Origin: Holtermannia corniformis
Taxonomy: Eukaryota; Basidiomycota; Tremellomycetes; Holtermanniales
Length of the DNA: 64,000 bases
Reading direction: 5' to 3'
NCBI GenBank assembly: GCA_001599935.1
Contig: BCIJ01000010.1
Location: forward strand, 60,880-124,879
In this document: in pieces, positions 10,216 to 22,125 of the stretch
Layout: every line of letters starts with the position of its first letter
How positions within the stretch are numbered: position 1 is the first letter of the stretch
Made by a program: the position numbers and the translations under genes
The notes under the pieces: generated by a model
The model's database searches: none
What the model saw: the letters and a program-made list of their open reading frames with translations, nothing else
What the model was told of the DNA's origin: nothing

Positions 10216-12381
10216 ATGATCAACACTCGCACCAACACTTTCAGCGGGACCGGAATGCTCGGTGCTGCGGCGTATGCACAGACTACGCCACACATTCCAG
10301 TCGTCAAAGTCGGCTTGGTCGTCCCCGCCATCGACGCCGCGCCGTACCAGTGGTCACCTTCGTACAGGCATCTGTACGGCATCAACCAGCCTGAGATCCT
10401 GTTTGTGGATCCGACATGCCCGTCCAAGGTCCCGTCCAAGGGGTGAGTCGTGCAAGGTTGCCACCCGTGGAATGTAGCTGACGAGTGCGATCATAGTGTG
10501 CTCCGCGTCAAAGAGCTTGGCAGCGGGTCGTTCGCGACCGTATATGCTGCCCATCTTTACAAGTTTGACGCAACTACCGGTTGGGGCGTCGACACGGACG
10601 CACCCTCGGGGTACAAAATTGCCATCAAGTGAGTTGTTTCGACGCATTCGCCACGGCCGTACTGACGATCACAGGCTTGGAAGGACCCTGACGGCCAACG
10701 GGCGAGACCGCCATACAGACTACTACGAGCTGTGCGAGCTCGGACTGCGCAACGACGCGACGGGGATCATCAAGTGCCGCAACGTGACGCAAATTGCTGA
10801 GACCCGCGCCGCCGACTGGTACACCGAGGACAAGCATGACGACGATCTTGACTTCTTGGTACGTTACCTTTTTGCCTCCCTGAAGACCGGCTGACGCCCT
10901 GTGCAGACCAAGATACACTTTCTCAACTCGATCCACCCCATCTCGAGTATCTACCGCAACGTCGGCATCCTCCCGCATGTCCGACCGCACACCGTGCTTG
11001 GTATCGAACGAGTGCACGGGGAGACGCTCCGTGAAGCCATCAACCATCCCGACCGGTGCTTCACTGAGCACGAGGCTTGGGCGATTACTCGGTGCGTGGC
11101 TTCAGTCGTCATGTGTGCGACGCAAAAGACTCACGCGTGGGGTACAGGGACATTCTGCTCGGCATCAAGCAGTGTCACGATGCGGGATTGGCTCATCGTG
11201 ATATCAAGACGGACAATGTCATGTTTGGGTCGGACGGCTCGATCAAGCTGATCGACTTTGGCATGTGAGTGATTCCTGTCGGGTCTGGAAGCGCGCCTTC
11301 CATTTGTGCCATCCGTGTCGATTTCCCAACACACGACCCCTCTTCCGCTCCATGCACTTGGCTTTAGTCTCAAGTAACCAAATCGGACTCGCGCTGACAC
11401 CCCTCCAACAGGATCGAACCGCTCACTCCCCAAGGGACTCGCCACCCACGCGGCTCACCCGGTTGCATGGCGCCCGAGCTAAAAAAGCTCAACGACTATT
11501 TGGGTGCCGGGATCGACACTGATGGGCTGGAGAGCATGGACGCGAGAAAGTTGGATACGTGGGCTGCTGGGTGCGTTCCGTCTCCGTCTCTGACTACTTG
11601 ACCTTTTTTCTTTGCGACTCTCTTCACTACCTTGCCCTGTCATCCCGTCCTTCCTTAGCCTCCCCACTCCGCTTTCCTCTGCAATCCGCACCATGATTTC
11701 ACTCCCCAGGCCCTACCCTGTCTGATGCTGACGACGCCTAGGGACTGTCTCCGCTGGATGATCGAGTGCCGATGGTTCCCAGCCACCAAGAGGGTTCTTC
11801 CGACCTGCGAAGAGGAGTCATCGCGCGACGGGTTCTGGATGCCAGAGAGTGAGTCTTGTCTTCCTAGTGACGCAAGTACTGACCATGACCGCAGCTCGCC
11901 GGTTCTTAGCTGGCATCCAGCATGCAGACCCGAAGCAGCGGTGGGACGTGGATCGTGCGCTCGCAGAGTGCGACAAGGTACGCTCGGCGCGTCTATGAGA
12001 GCGAGTGCGCAGTACTAACGACCACAGTGGGGTGACGCGATCCACCACGTCACCAACGGTCCATCCCCGCTCCAGCCGTCAATCTCTCCCCTCCGCGACT
12101 CGCGCCCCCGTGATGCCCGACGACTGGTCGTTCCCCCCATCCCTGCTCTCGAAGAATCATACGCCCACTCGCCTCCCGTCAGCTTCGTCCCTCCCACGCC
12201 GCTCGTCTCCTCAACCGAGTGCCAGGCCCCAGAAACCGAACTGCAGCGTCTTCTCTCCAAGATCTATCTCGGTCAAGAGGCTGTTGCGACGATGGCAAGG
12301 AATCTGCAGCTGGAAATTGAGGAACGGCGATTGGGGATGCCGTTTGGACATGGAGAGGTCGGGCAATTGATTGCCATCTGA
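10216..12381 (+). CDS. Serine/threonine protein kinase, divergent
   Basis: The start at 10216 (CCACCATGATC) is a good eukaryotic context. About seven short introns are needed (for example 10443-10496, GTGAGT...CATAG). The spliced protein has a Gly-rich loop LGSGSFATVY, Lys in IAIKLGR, catalytic loop HRDIKTDN, DFGM and GCMAPE, then DCLRWMIECRWF. All catalytic residues (K, HRD, N, DFG) are present, so it should be active. Between the VAIK Lys and the hinge it carries an unusually long polar insert. The N-terminus (about 90 residues) and the Pro/Ser-rich C-terminus ending in a helical EEERRLGM-like segment are not assigned. I cannot place it in a named kinase family. One intron, before DCLRW, is about 170 bases, longer than its siblings. 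Confidence 0.8.
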
Positions 12382-12491
12382 GATCGTACGTGTTTGCTGG
12401 CTTGTGCTGTGCTTGGAATTGTATGAACAGAAAGAATAATGTCATGTATCGTTGGGCTCTGACTGATTGCGGGATGCCTACGCGTTGCAGA

Positions 12492-13057
12492 CTACTCGCT
12501 ACTGGCTGGAGCTGGCAAAGGATTGCCTTCGAGTGATGGGGGCGTGCGCGGGCGCGGGCGCATACCAGCGATGTACGCTTGCGCCGCCGTTAACTGGTGG
12601 TTCATCTTGCGCGCGGCATTCGAGACATAATATCCGGGCTCTTGTGGAGGTTCCGTGCGGTCTTGTGGCCCCTCGACCCCAATGGAGGGTCCGTCAGACG
12701 TAGCTTGCCTCTTGGGTTCCGGGGGGTCAGGCTCGGTCGATGCAGGGCGCTTACGATTGCCACCTTCCGCGGAGCCTTGCGTCTCTTCAGTGCCCATATT
12801 GTAACTCTAGAGCAAGTGGCGACACCGAAAGTGATGCACCTTTACATACCCAGTTGATCGGGCTTCCATCCCGCGCCTTCGATCAACTCCATACATGCAT
12901 CCTCGCTTCGGACTTGCTGGAAGCAATTACGGAGAAACCGTCCGGTAAGCCATCGCGTTGCTGCAGTGTACTCCTTTTCGTGACTGTCCTCGAACAGACG
13001 CTGTCCGATCGAAGCAGCGCTCTCGGTCAGTGCGAGCCTGGTTGACAGTGACGCCAT
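12492..13057 (-). CDS. Hypothetical protein, two exons
   Basis: The ATG at 13057 opens 71 codons (MASLSTRLALTESAAS...) with helical content including WLTGRFLRNCFQQV. A donor GTATGT after the codon for Leu near 12850 and an acceptor ending CACTGAAG near 12785 join it in frame to a polar, Pro-rich second exon with a basic KRP/PKRQ patch (possible nuclear signal), then YYVSNAARKMNHQLTAAQAYIAGM and a stop at 12492. About 167 residues in all. Convergent with the kinase gene (110 bases apart). No family recognised; the two open frames could also be independent. Confidence 0.5.
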
Positions 13058-13538
13058 ATCGGAGCTCTCTGGCGGGTGGCGAAAACTGCCTCCGAGATGT
13101 CAGGCTCTTGCTGCTGACAAGTCGGCCGCCTGAAGCCGTGTTCAGCTTGGTCGCATATGCGGGCAAAGCGAAGGCGGGAGCGTGACAGTCACGCAAACAC
13201 GGGTGACTGAGGTTGAACAGATACAGAGGGAATATCGGAATATCTCGCTGTTCATCACTGCAAGCTGGTGGTACAGTGTCGAACAGTGAGTGAGCACCTC
13301 GCAAGCCTCTGTACTCAGAGGTCAAGGCTGGCGCGCTATGGCACAACGGAGTCGAACGGATGACAGGAGCAACAGCGCGCTATATGCGACTGCGCGCTCA
13401 AGTGACCGGGGCGTTTGACATTGCCACTCAACGCCGCGACTGCCATGCACTGCACATGACCAGCTACAAGGCATCGGCAATGTCATATTTGCAGGCGCGA
13501 CCAAACGTAGCGTGACACAGCTCGAAGTCTCCTCAGAT
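13058..13538. other. Intergenic
   Basis: No supportable gene or RNA seen in about 480 bases. Confidence 0.4.
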
Positions 13539-13877
13539 CTACTTGGGTGGCCGATTGTTCGAAATCGTCTCGTTTCGCTTCTCCCATTTCTTACGAGACT
13601 CTTGCTGTGAGCTAGATAGCTCAACCTTGTAGCCCTCCGGTCCGCTCTTGGACTGAGCAAAAATCCGCTCCAGCTCTACCTTGTAGCAGTCAACGGCGGA
13701 CTCGACTAGCTTCTTGCGCGCGGAAGTGTCTTCACAGGTGTTCGCGCTGGCAAGCTTCCGTTCGGCGTCGTCACAAGCATTGTGCAGCTCAAGTAGCATG
13801 CTATCAAGTTTGGGTTGCCACTCATCAGCCTCTGTTGAAGTGGCCCAACGATTCTGGCCGTCACCGTAAAACGACAT
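13539..13877 (-). CDS. Small helical protein, family IV, copy 1
   Basis: 112 residues from the ATG at 13877 (MSFYGDGQNRW...). Hydrophilic and mostly helical, with two Cys in ANTC and AVDC and a C-terminal QQESRKKWEKR helix. It aligns with the gene at 14190-14546: WA(S/T)S, EW, two similarly spaced Cys, and a closing KKxWE helix. No signal peptide. The promoter has GGTTGATAAGCCGACTGCC about 35 bases upstream, close to the element found in front of the family I gene at 6866. Function unknown. Confidence 0.6.
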   Translation of the reverse strand: MSFYGDGQNRWATSTEADEWQPKLDSMLLELHNACDDAERKLASANTCEDTSARKKLVESAVDCYKVELERIFAQSKSGPEGYKVELSSSQQESRKKWEKRNETISNNRPPK

Positions 13878-14189
13878 TGTTGATAGTGACACCTTGCGGG
13901 CAGTCGGCTTATCAACCGTCCTGGCTGCTGCAGTGGAAGGCTGCGCCTTCGCGACTCCTTTGCCTGAGTTTGAAAGATCACGGTGATATACTATACGTGT
14001 TTGGCAAGGGCGCCTTCCAGGATGACTCGCAATCTAGCGCCTTGTGCACAACCTTTCATCCAGCAAACCCGGATTACAGTGGTGCAACCTGCCAGAGCGC
14101 ATCCTACAGCACGGTAGCAATGCGGTTTCATACGAATGCACATGGGAAGCGTCTGTACTGCGCCGCGACCACGGGATCCGGGTGTGCAA

Positions 14190-14546
14190 TCATTCATCTG
14201 CGGTCCATGCGTCGTCCTCCATCTTGTCCATATCGTTGAAGATTGCTTTCTCTCGAGCCAGCAATTCTTCCCATGCTTTCTTCTCTTCAGGAGTCAGATG
14301 TTGCCCGGAGACTTTCGTCTTTAGTGGTCCTAGCGTCGTGCTGCACGTTGTAGAGCAACGTTCCGCGGCCGCGTGTACCAGCGCCTGGCCATCAATCTCA
14401 CTGCAGCTTTTTGCAGCTTGGATTTCCTCCTCTGTCTTATCGAAGACGTTGGAAACGTCTTTTATTGCCGTCTTGAGCGCTGCGTGCCACTCGAGCGCTG
14501 CTGCTGGACTGGCCCAAGGTTCATCAAGGTAGTCGGCGGTCGTCAT
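14190..14546 (-). CDS. Small helical protein, family IV, copy 2
   Basis: 118 residues from the ATG at 14546 (MTTADYLDEPWASP...). Predicted mostly helical, with CSEI and ERCSTTC cysteines and a strongly charged C-terminus (LTPEEKKAWEELLAREKAIF). Paralog of the gene at 13539-13877. The upstream DNA of the two genes is also related (13946-14040 against 14618-14717, both with CTTCGCGACTCCTTTGCC), so the tandem copy includes its promoter. A TATATAG box lies about 45 bases upstream of the ATG. Function unknown. Confidence 0.6.
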   Translation of the reverse strand: MTTADYLDEPWASPAAALEWHAALKTAIKDVSNVFDKTEEEIQAAKSCSEIDGQALVHAAAERCSTTCSTTLGPLKTKVSGQHLTPEEKKAWEELLAREKAIFNDMDKMEDDAWTADE

Positions 14547-14778
14547 CTTCGCAAGTGTTCCTGCGGGACCCAGGTTCACGGCCGTGCTGCTATATACTGC
14601 TTGTGCGAACCAACCGAAGGCTACGTCTTCGCGACTCCTTTGCCGGACCGGACCTCCAAGATCACGGTGATGCACTATATGGCGCTCGAAGAGCGACACT
14701 TTCAATTTCAATCTAGCGCGCGTGGCAAAGTCCGCCTCGTACACGAATGCATAGCTACGATCCGTGAGCTCGGGGCAG

Positions 14779-15073
14779 TCACGGATCCGCGTCGCGCCCG
14801 AACTGACGCCCGACAAAAAAAAACACTCGTGACATCTCGCGCTGGATCTCACCAACCTGTTGGTTCTCGTCATCCGACATGCCTCGCCAGCCGGTGCTTT
14901 TCAGTATCATCAAGAGCTCGACCATGTCCGCCGACGCATCGTGTAGCTGTTGAAGGCTTTGATTGACGGCTTGTCGTTTAGTCTTGAGTGATCGCAGTGT
15001 TGCATTGCTGGATCATCAGTCGGATGTCGCGCCAGCGAGCCATGACAAGGTCGGATACGTCGTCGTGTGTAGA
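14779..15073 (-). pseudogene. Frameshifted small helical-protein gene
   Basis: The ATG at 15073 starts MSTHDDVSDLVMARWRDIRL and meets a stop after 32 codons. If one base is ignored at that stop (near 14975), the next frame continues with the same kind of amphipathic helix (NQSLQQLHDASADMVELLMI, then DENQQVGEIQREMSRV) to a stop at 14779, passing a run of nine T that is itself frameshift-prone. No intron fits at the break. Most simply a decayed member of the neighbouring small-gene array; a sequencing error is the other explanation. Confidence 0.5.
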
Positions 15074-15310
15074 CATTGGCGGTAGCCCCGTGCTCGACGG
15101 TCCGCCCTTTTCGTAGCAGCAGCACTCCTTTACGTCTAGCTTCTAATTGAAAAAGCAGGTCGGAGACAGACAGGATCACATAACGGTACGACAGCGATGC
15201 AAGGCTACGGTACACGCAGTATACGGGTACGATACGCTGACAAGAGTAGGAAACCGAGCAGACATACAGGGGACAATCTAAAGATGCAAACAGGCAAAGT
15301 GATACAGATG

Positions 15311-17908
15311 TCAAAACGCAGAGGTCGAGAGCGATGGCGAGCTCTGATCGTCGTCGGGCTGCCATCGGGCAGACGGCGCAGAGTTGACGGGCGTGATGAT
15401 GTTGGAGCCGTCGGTTGGGGTCGGCGTGTTGAAAAAGGGAAAGCCGTTTGGACTCGACTGGCCAGAGAGGGCAATGTACGTTGGGCGCGGCGTCACGTCG
15501 GGCGTGGCCGAAGGCTGGTAGAAGCAAAACCGCTTGAGCTGTACCAGTCAGCCGTGCTCGAGACCGATCGTGGACTCACAAACTCTTCATAGCTGCCGTT
15601 GAGCATCTTTGGGCCGTCAGAGGTCGATCGCCGACCGCGCTCTTCGGGATCGATCACGATCTGGTCAAAGTCGATCGCAACGTCTGCCGCGGGTGATTCG
15701 ATCGGTGAGGATTCGCCGGTAGAGAGCGACGGCGACGGCAGTGGCGAGCGCGAAGGTGTCGGTGGGGAAGACAGGTTGCTCGCCGGCGGTGTGATCAAAC
15801 CGGTACTGTCCGGATCGGGGCCGACGAGTGTACGCAGGTCGGGCGTCGAGCTCTTCTTCATGAGCGGACGGCGCGGGGACCGAGCCGGATCAGAGTCCTC
15901 GCTCAAGTCGAGGTGACCGATCACGCCCAGAGGTGAAGCTTCGATCTCTGCTCGAGGCGTGTCCTCGCCGCTACCGGTCGTACTCGCTCCCGAGTCTGTA
16001 AAGTCGTCACCGCTCCAGCTACGCCGTCGCTCGTGTGCTTGACCTATAGGAGTCGAAGCGTAGTGGCCGCCAAAGACGTCCATGCCCGGTCCTGGCGCGT
16101 TGACGGGGACGATGAGCGATTGCGCCCTGGGCGGCGATTGCGGTGGCGAGGGCGCACAGTATTTCGAGAGCTGAAGCACATTGTGTACGTCTGGCGGTTT
16201 CGGCGCCTGGAACGCTGCAGGCGGCGGGGGTGACTGCAGTGGCGAGTCGTGGCGTGGGAGCGGTGACGAGGCCGCCTGCCTGAGCGGGAAAGACCAAGGG
16301 TGACCGTCCGTGTTCGAGGGTCGGAGCCCAAACGAGTGCGGGTTCGGCGACGTGCGGAGCGTGTTCTCTGCATCGTTCAAGCGCAAGAACGCGCTCGAAC
16401 CCTGGTACGAGTGCGGCGTGTGCTGAACCCGTGGCCGGTCGCGCCGAGCCGGTCGTTCCGTCTTGAACGTAAACTTGTAGTTTTCCCCGTGCGTGTTGGC
16501 ATCCCACCATTCGCGACCGTCGATCGAGAAGCGGACACAGAGCAAGAGCTGGCGCTCATCGAGCTTGTGTTTAAAGTCGTCGAGCTTGATCGCAAAGCTG
16601 AACCGGTCCCAGCCTTGGTCCCGGGTCGTGGACGGTGGGATGTGGCAGACGTGTGAGCCAGAGACTTCTGACACGGTTCTGTTGAGCGTGAGTGAGTGAG
16701 AGAGTGCGCCAATCAACTCACTGCCAATGATCCATCGTGAACCTAACGGCGACCCATTTCCTAAACGCAACGTTGCGGACCAGCACCGTGCCTCTAAACT
16801 GCAGCGGCCCGAGAGCCTGCTGCAGCTCTACACGTTCCAGCACCACGTTCTCACCGTCCAGACTACCCGCTGCGTCGGGTGCAAAATCCACACGACAGCG
16901 CGGGACGCGACTGCCGTCTTTGCCGAACGCGATGCGCTCAGAGCTATCGACGGCAGAAGCGAGCGCGTTGCGCTTTGTTCTGAAATGAACAAATTCAGAC
17001 CCGTCCGTGTCTTCCGTGTCCGTCTCGGTTGGGAGGGAACCGTCGGCGGTGCGCGAGACGGCGGTAACTTTTTGTTCGCGTAGGAACAAGACTACGTTTT
17101 CGAGTCGGCGACCGTCGCCTTTGTCGTCGTTGGACGCGAAGCGGACGCTCTTTGATTCGCCGACGAGGTCGCGCGAGGAATCACCGCCGTCTGGCGTCGG
17201 GGGTTCACTCTGTGCGCCGCGGAGCGGGAGATCGGGGGTAGAGAGCGATCGCTGCTTGAGTGACGGTTTCACAATCTCGCCCGATTTCTTGCGGATACTC
17301 GATGGGCGCGAAGGGGAACCGCCGTTCCACGAGCCCGTGTGGAGGAGCGACGACGAGGCAACCGAGGGAACGGGGTGCTGGACGTCGAGACTGGCCGCTT
17401 GAGGCCGGTGGTGCGTGTGCGAGTGCGCGTGGAGACCGTTGCTGAGCGTGCCGCGACCGCGCCGGTGCTGGATCACGATCGGTTTGAGCGCAAAATCAGG
17501 CGCTTGCGCTGGAGCGGGCTTGGAATCGTACGTCGGAAACGGGACTGCGGGCGGGGGCGTCTGCGGCGCGAGCGATTCGAGCGTCGATGTCGAACTGACG
17601 GATTCTTTGGGTGCTCTGGCGTTGTGCGGCAGGGTCGAGCTCGCGCGTCGAGGCAGTCCCTCCATCGGGCGCGAGGTTGGGAACGCAAACGTGCTGGGGT
17701 TGGAGACTGGAGGGGACATTGGTCTGGTCCTGGGTGTGGTCGAGCCTGAACCGGAACCCGAGGTGGAGCGCCGAGGGAGTCCAGGCATGGGTTGAGTAGC
17801 TGGAGATGTCCAAAAGGCGTCGTGGGACGGTGGGAGGGCCGTCCGGCGGTGGTGTGAGGGCCCGGCGGTGGGCGACGGCGTTGGCGACGAGGGCTCAGTG
17901 TAGGGCAT
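15311..17908 (-). CDS. PP1 glycogen-targeting regulatory subunit with CBM21 domain (GAC1/PIG-like)
   Basis: Starts at 17908 (MPYTEPSSPTPSPT). The long, Ser/Pro-rich first exon of 396 codons holds KKSGEIVKPSLKQRSLSTPDL and the PP1-docking RVxF-type motif KSVRF at residues 253-257. The CBM21 carbohydrate-binding domain starts near residue 350 (FRGTVLVRNVAFRKWVAVRFTMDHW). It crosses a short intron near 16694-16735 and continues with SGSHVCHIP, WDRFSFAIKL and GREWWDANTHGENYKF. A Ser/Pro tail follows, and a last intron (about 15550-15590) leads to a final exon ending at 15311. Such proteins bring the phosphatase Glc7 to glycogen synthase. Length and domain order fit the family; which yeast member it matches cannot be told. 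Confidence 0.85.
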
Positions 17909-19506
17909 GGCCGTTGCTGGTGTACGTCAGCTCTGTATCATGTTCATCTCGCGATGCAGAGCACAAAGGTGGAGTCGCCTCGAGGCCGATGACTTGCCTG
18001 ATAGCGACATTGCTCTCGGACGGAGCGTTTGCACTCGTTGGCAGGGTGATAAGCCCAGGGTCGAGCGCAGACGACTCGGCTCAAAGCGTGAGAAAGGCAG
18101 GGTGGTCCTGGTCTCCTATCGGACCCGGCGCATCAAAGGAGCGCCAACAAAGGAGCGTGTAGTCAAGCCAACGGGATGGGTCGCCGGGAGCGGACGAGTG
18201 TAGAGACTGGGCAGGGAGCGATGCACAAGGTGACAAGAGGCAGGGTTGGATGAACACTGGGTGGATGGGACGAGCCGGTGCGGCCGACGGTACGGAATGA
18301 TCCGAGGCCGAGATGGGCGTGGACGTGGGAACGCGTCGGGCGGGTTCGAGAAGCAGAAGCAGAAGAACACGCTGGCACGGGGGTGCTGGGATGCTGATGC
18401 TGATGCTGGGGAACGGCAAGGCCAAGGCGACGCGAGCTGGGGATGAACAAACGTCACTCACCAATGTCGACGGCGGTTCCCACGGTCTTGGTATCGACCG
18501 TGTGCTGTCGTGTGCACTCTGATGGCACTGTGCAGGATGGCAGAGAGCGGCAGAGTGCAGCGAGCGCGAGCCGTGTCGTCCAACGCGCCGAGCCAGGATC
18601 AGAATGCAAGGTGGACACGACCCGTTGTTTTCTACTGCTGCTCGTGGACTAGAGTTGGCTCCGGCGCCAGACAGAGTATGCTGGCGCAGCAGGGCAGCAG
18701 CAGGGCAGCAGGGCAGCAGGGCAGGGCAGCAGCGGCGCAGGGAACGATGGACGGTCGATCAACCCGTCCGCTGTGTGTCTGTCTGTCGGTGTCTGCAGCT
18801 GCTTGCTATGAGATGGACAGAGCACGGGCGCCAGAAGCTGCAGACGGGGACGTGCAGTGCCAAGCAAAGACGACGCCAGCAGACAAGGCAAACTTACCAG
18901 TGCCAGTGGTCGCTAGCCCCTGTCGACTGTCGACTGTCGACTGTCGGTGCTGATCCTGTCCTTGGTCTTGGTCTTGGTCTTGGGCTTGCTTGGTTGTGCG
19001 ATCAAGGTCACTCGTAGACGTCCTACTCTCGTCCACCCTCTTCACCACCGTCACCGTCACCGTCGCCGCCGCAGACACTGTCGTCGTTGTCGGTTGGATC
19101 TCCCCCTTTCGTCACCGTCGTCCCCTGTCCTCCTCTTCCGCAGTACGTTACTATCCTATCCTATCCTCACTGCTGCTGTCTCGCAGTGATACGATGTACA
19201 CTATAGAGCCATCAAGCAAGGCGATGGCGATGGCGACGGCGACAACAACGGCGACGGTGACAGAGCATAGCGGCCGGCTCTGGGCAGGATCATGCTATGC
19301 TGTGGTATGCAATCCAATCCAACGTCTAGACTACAGCGGCTCGAGCCAGCACAGCGAGTCAACAGCAGCGTGAGCGGTCGTGACAGCTGACAACCATCCA
19401 AGTGGAGCGGCAGGGTAGGGCTCGCAGTGTCCATTGCACAAGTTGACAGTCCATAACCGATCAAGGTAGGATCCCGTCTCTCCTTTCTCCGCATCCATTC
19501 AGCGCA
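17909..19506. other. Long intergenic region upstream of CBM21 gene
   Basis: No convincing gene in about 1.6 kb. The right half is rich in simple repeats (separate entry). GC-rich short frames on both strands here look like chance. Confidence 0.5.
18685..19260. repeat. Cluster of microsatellite tracts
   Basis: Successive short tandem tracts: GGGCAGCA units near 18690-18735, TGTCGACTG units near 18925-18950, CTTGGT units near 18960-18985, CACCGT units near 19045-19065, TATCC units near 19153-19170 and GGCGAC units near 19220-19260. Each is only a few units long, but their density in 600 bases is unlike the rest of the window. Confidence 0.7.
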
Positions 19507-19514
19507 GTATAAAA
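19507..19514 (+). promoter_or_regulatory. TATA box candidate
   Basis: GTATAAAAC about 50 bases upstream of the ATG at 19560, on the plus strand. Its position suits a core promoter for the small open frame that follows. Confidence 0.4.
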
Positions 19515-19559
19515 CACTTTGCTGGCGCCGTAGATAGCGTAGCGTGCAATCACCACTTA

Positions 19560-19832
19560 ATGTCAATGCCAATGTCAATCTCAATGTCAATCCAAGCCGA
19601 CGACAGCCTCGACAGCCTGGCGCGAGACGTAGCGTATACGCTTGCTCAAGCGCAAGTGAACGCTCCTCGGCCGAGCCAGCAAGGCGGGGCGTGTCGACGC
19701 TGTCTCGAGAACCGTGCAACAGGCGACAACTGTCACCATGTCGTGTTGACCGAGCGTGAGGATGGCACGGCGTCGTGCGGTCAACCAGTGTGTGATGGCC
19801 GTGTGCGGCACCGAGCCGATCGAGGTAATTAG
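19560..19832 (+). CDS. Candidate small Cys/His protein
   Basis: A 90-residue open frame with an N-terminal MSMPMSISMSI repeat and an amphipathic stretch (DDSLDSLARDVAYTLAQAQV). Then come CRRC, CHH and CGQPVC, spacing that could bind metal. A TATAAAA box lies 50 bases upstream. It ends 22 bases before the convergent end of FIP1. No family recognised; no intron needed. It could be a chance frame, but the combination of promoter and Cys pairs makes it worth keeping. Confidence 0.4.
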   Translation: MSMPMSISMSIQADDSLDSLARDVAYTLAQAQVNAPRPSQQGGACRRCLENRATGDNCHHVVLTEREDGTASCGQPVCDGRVRHRADRGN

Positions 19833-19853
19833 ATAGCCGCTAGAGATGCATCT

Positions 19854-22125
19854 TCAACGCCGTCTTGACCGAGTCGACCTTTTCGACCCCTCGTCATCGT
19901 CTTCGACACTGGCAGAGCGCTTACGCCTGTAGACGTCAGCTCGATCGTTACACTCGCACCAACCTCGAGCTCCGCCTCGACTCTCTCTCTTCCTCACTCT
20001 CCCATCCGCCAGGCCCAAGCCCCGCACCGTCCTCCTTCTTCCTACCTCTGTCCCGGCGCGCACCATCGTACCGCCGAGTCCGGCGCTCGCGCTCGCGCTC
20101 ACTGTCAGATTCGCTGCGGTGACTAAAGCGTTCGCGTGAGCGTTCCCTCGTGTCCCGACGAGAACGCTTCCGAGGCGATTGCGAACCGACGGAATCGGCT
20201 TCAGCGCCATAGTCGAGCTTGGCGGCCGCTGCGTCGGATGCGGCTGGATCGACACGGTCCTTGTCTCTGAACCGGCCGGCTTTGGGACCCGTTGGGATCG
20301 CTGATGAGCGCGGACCGCTGGGGATCGCGCCTGGGACAGTGTCAGCTTGCAGATTTTAACACTGGAAACGTACCACCACCCCGACCCCTCGGAAAGCCAG
20401 CAACCCCCCTGGTCGGCGCCATCCCACGGCCTGGCCCAACAGCCGGACCCGGGACCAAGCCCGCTTCCTCGCCTGGTTCCAACTTGACATCCGGGCGCTG
20501 GGCTTCTACCAGCCATCAGCAGAATACTCGATCAACGACAGACTCACGAGGCCGCTGCATCCCTTGCACCATGCCCGTGTTCATCCCGCCCATGTTCATC
20601 CCGCCCATGTTCATCCCTCCCATGCCCATCCCGCCCATGCCCATCCCGCCCATGCCTTGGATCCCAGGCTGTTGTGGGAAATGCAGCAGGTTGGCAACGT
20701 CGTGTGGGAGTTGCTGCATGTTCATCGGCAGGCTCATCTATGCGCCGTCAGCGTTCGTCACAGCAGTAACAAGGCTGCGCGCGTGCACCGCAGTCAACAC
20801 CAAGCGCATCTCGGTCGTCTCCCACTCGTCACTGCAAACTCACCATAGCCTCCCTGCCCCTCTCCATCTCATTCCGCCATCCCAAAAACGTCACCCAGCT
20901 CTGCTCATCAAACCCATAATTGAACCAATCCGACAGATCGCTCCCGGGCCTACGCCACGGCAGTCCCGTGTTCTCAAACACTGTCAAGTCGAGCGTGTAG
21001 ACTGATTGGTTGGACGACGGGATGAGCCCGGACGGGTTGGTCATGTCGAGAGACGGGTGCGAGGGCGGGGCGAGGGCGGGAGCGAGGTGTGCGTTGGAGT
21101 GTGGGCTTGGTGCGAGTGCGGCGACGGGCGTTGGCGCTGCTTGCGTTTGCGCTTGCGCTTGGCCGGGCCGGGCAGGAGGTTGGTACTCGGTCGTCAAGTT
21201 GGCTGCGTTTGCGCTCGGCGTGCTGCTTGCGGCGGGGACGGGCGTGAGCGCTGTGGTTGTGAGCGTGGTCCGGGGTATAGCAACGACACCAAGCAATGAG
21301 GATGAACGGGCCCGATGGCAGCGAACCGCCATCGATTGAACGTGTGAGCGAGGCAGATCCAAGTACCAAGGCAAGTAAATCCAGACCGCCAAGCCAAGAA
21401 TACAGGAAATCGTTGCACGTACGTTTCGTAGCGACAGGACCGGCGCCAGCCTGGACAAGTCCAGCCGTCGGCGCCTGTGCCCACTTGCCAATGCCCATTG
21501 CGTTCGCAGGGCCTTTGACAGGCTGCGGGTTCCTACAGGTAGCCGCTCATCAGTCGCAGTCACGACTCTCGCGTCAAACACACCGAAAGTCTCGAGAGCG
21601 ATGATCGACCCCGGTAAAGACAATGTTGACATCGTCGTCGTCTTCTTCCGAGTCTTCGTCTGAGCCGGCGCCGGCGACCGGGTTGGCAGTGGTGCTGGTA
21701 TCGGTGTAGGCTTCTGCTGGGGGTGGTGCGAGGCCGTAGCTTGCGAGCGTGCTGAGGAGTGAGCCGAGGACTGGATCGTAGTATAGGGAGGGAGAGACAT
21801 ACGCTGCGATGCTTGCTTCCAGCGCGGATTGTTTTGCGGCTTCTGCTTGACGACCAGGATGACAGAGAGGACGGGTCGTGCAGCACGAGCATGGTGAGGA
21901 TGGATGAGAGATACAGCATAGCATAGCGAGAGAGACGGATCGACCGTCAGCACTGGACTGGACGTACTGCGCGCACTCACCCGCTGCGTTTTCCGCATCG
22001 TCCCCGACCGCCTGAGCCGTCTCTGCCATCGGTTCAGGCTGCACAGGCGCAACAGACTGCTGCTCGCCCGGTGCGACCGTCGGTGCTGGCTCGCCGTAAA
22101 GAAACGCGTCGTCGTCGGCGTCCAT
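19854..22125 (-). CDS. FIP1: Pre-mRNA polyadenylation factor Fip1
   Basis: Starts at 22125 (MDADDDAFLYGEP) with an acidic N-terminus, including the DEDSEEDDDDVNIVFTG block typical of Fip1. The diagnostic Fip1 motif is encoded near 20890-20985: LDLTVFENTGLPWRRPGSDL followed by SDWFNYGFDEQSW. Downstream are Met/Gly repeats (GMGGMGMGGMNMGG, about 20560-20660), a Pro/Gly region and an Arg/Ser/Asp C-terminus ending SKRSTRSRRR at 19854. Several short introns are needed. Fip1 tethers poly(A) polymerase to the cleavage and polyadenylation complex in the nucleus. Divergent from AP-3 delta with only 215 bases between starts. Confidence 0.85.
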
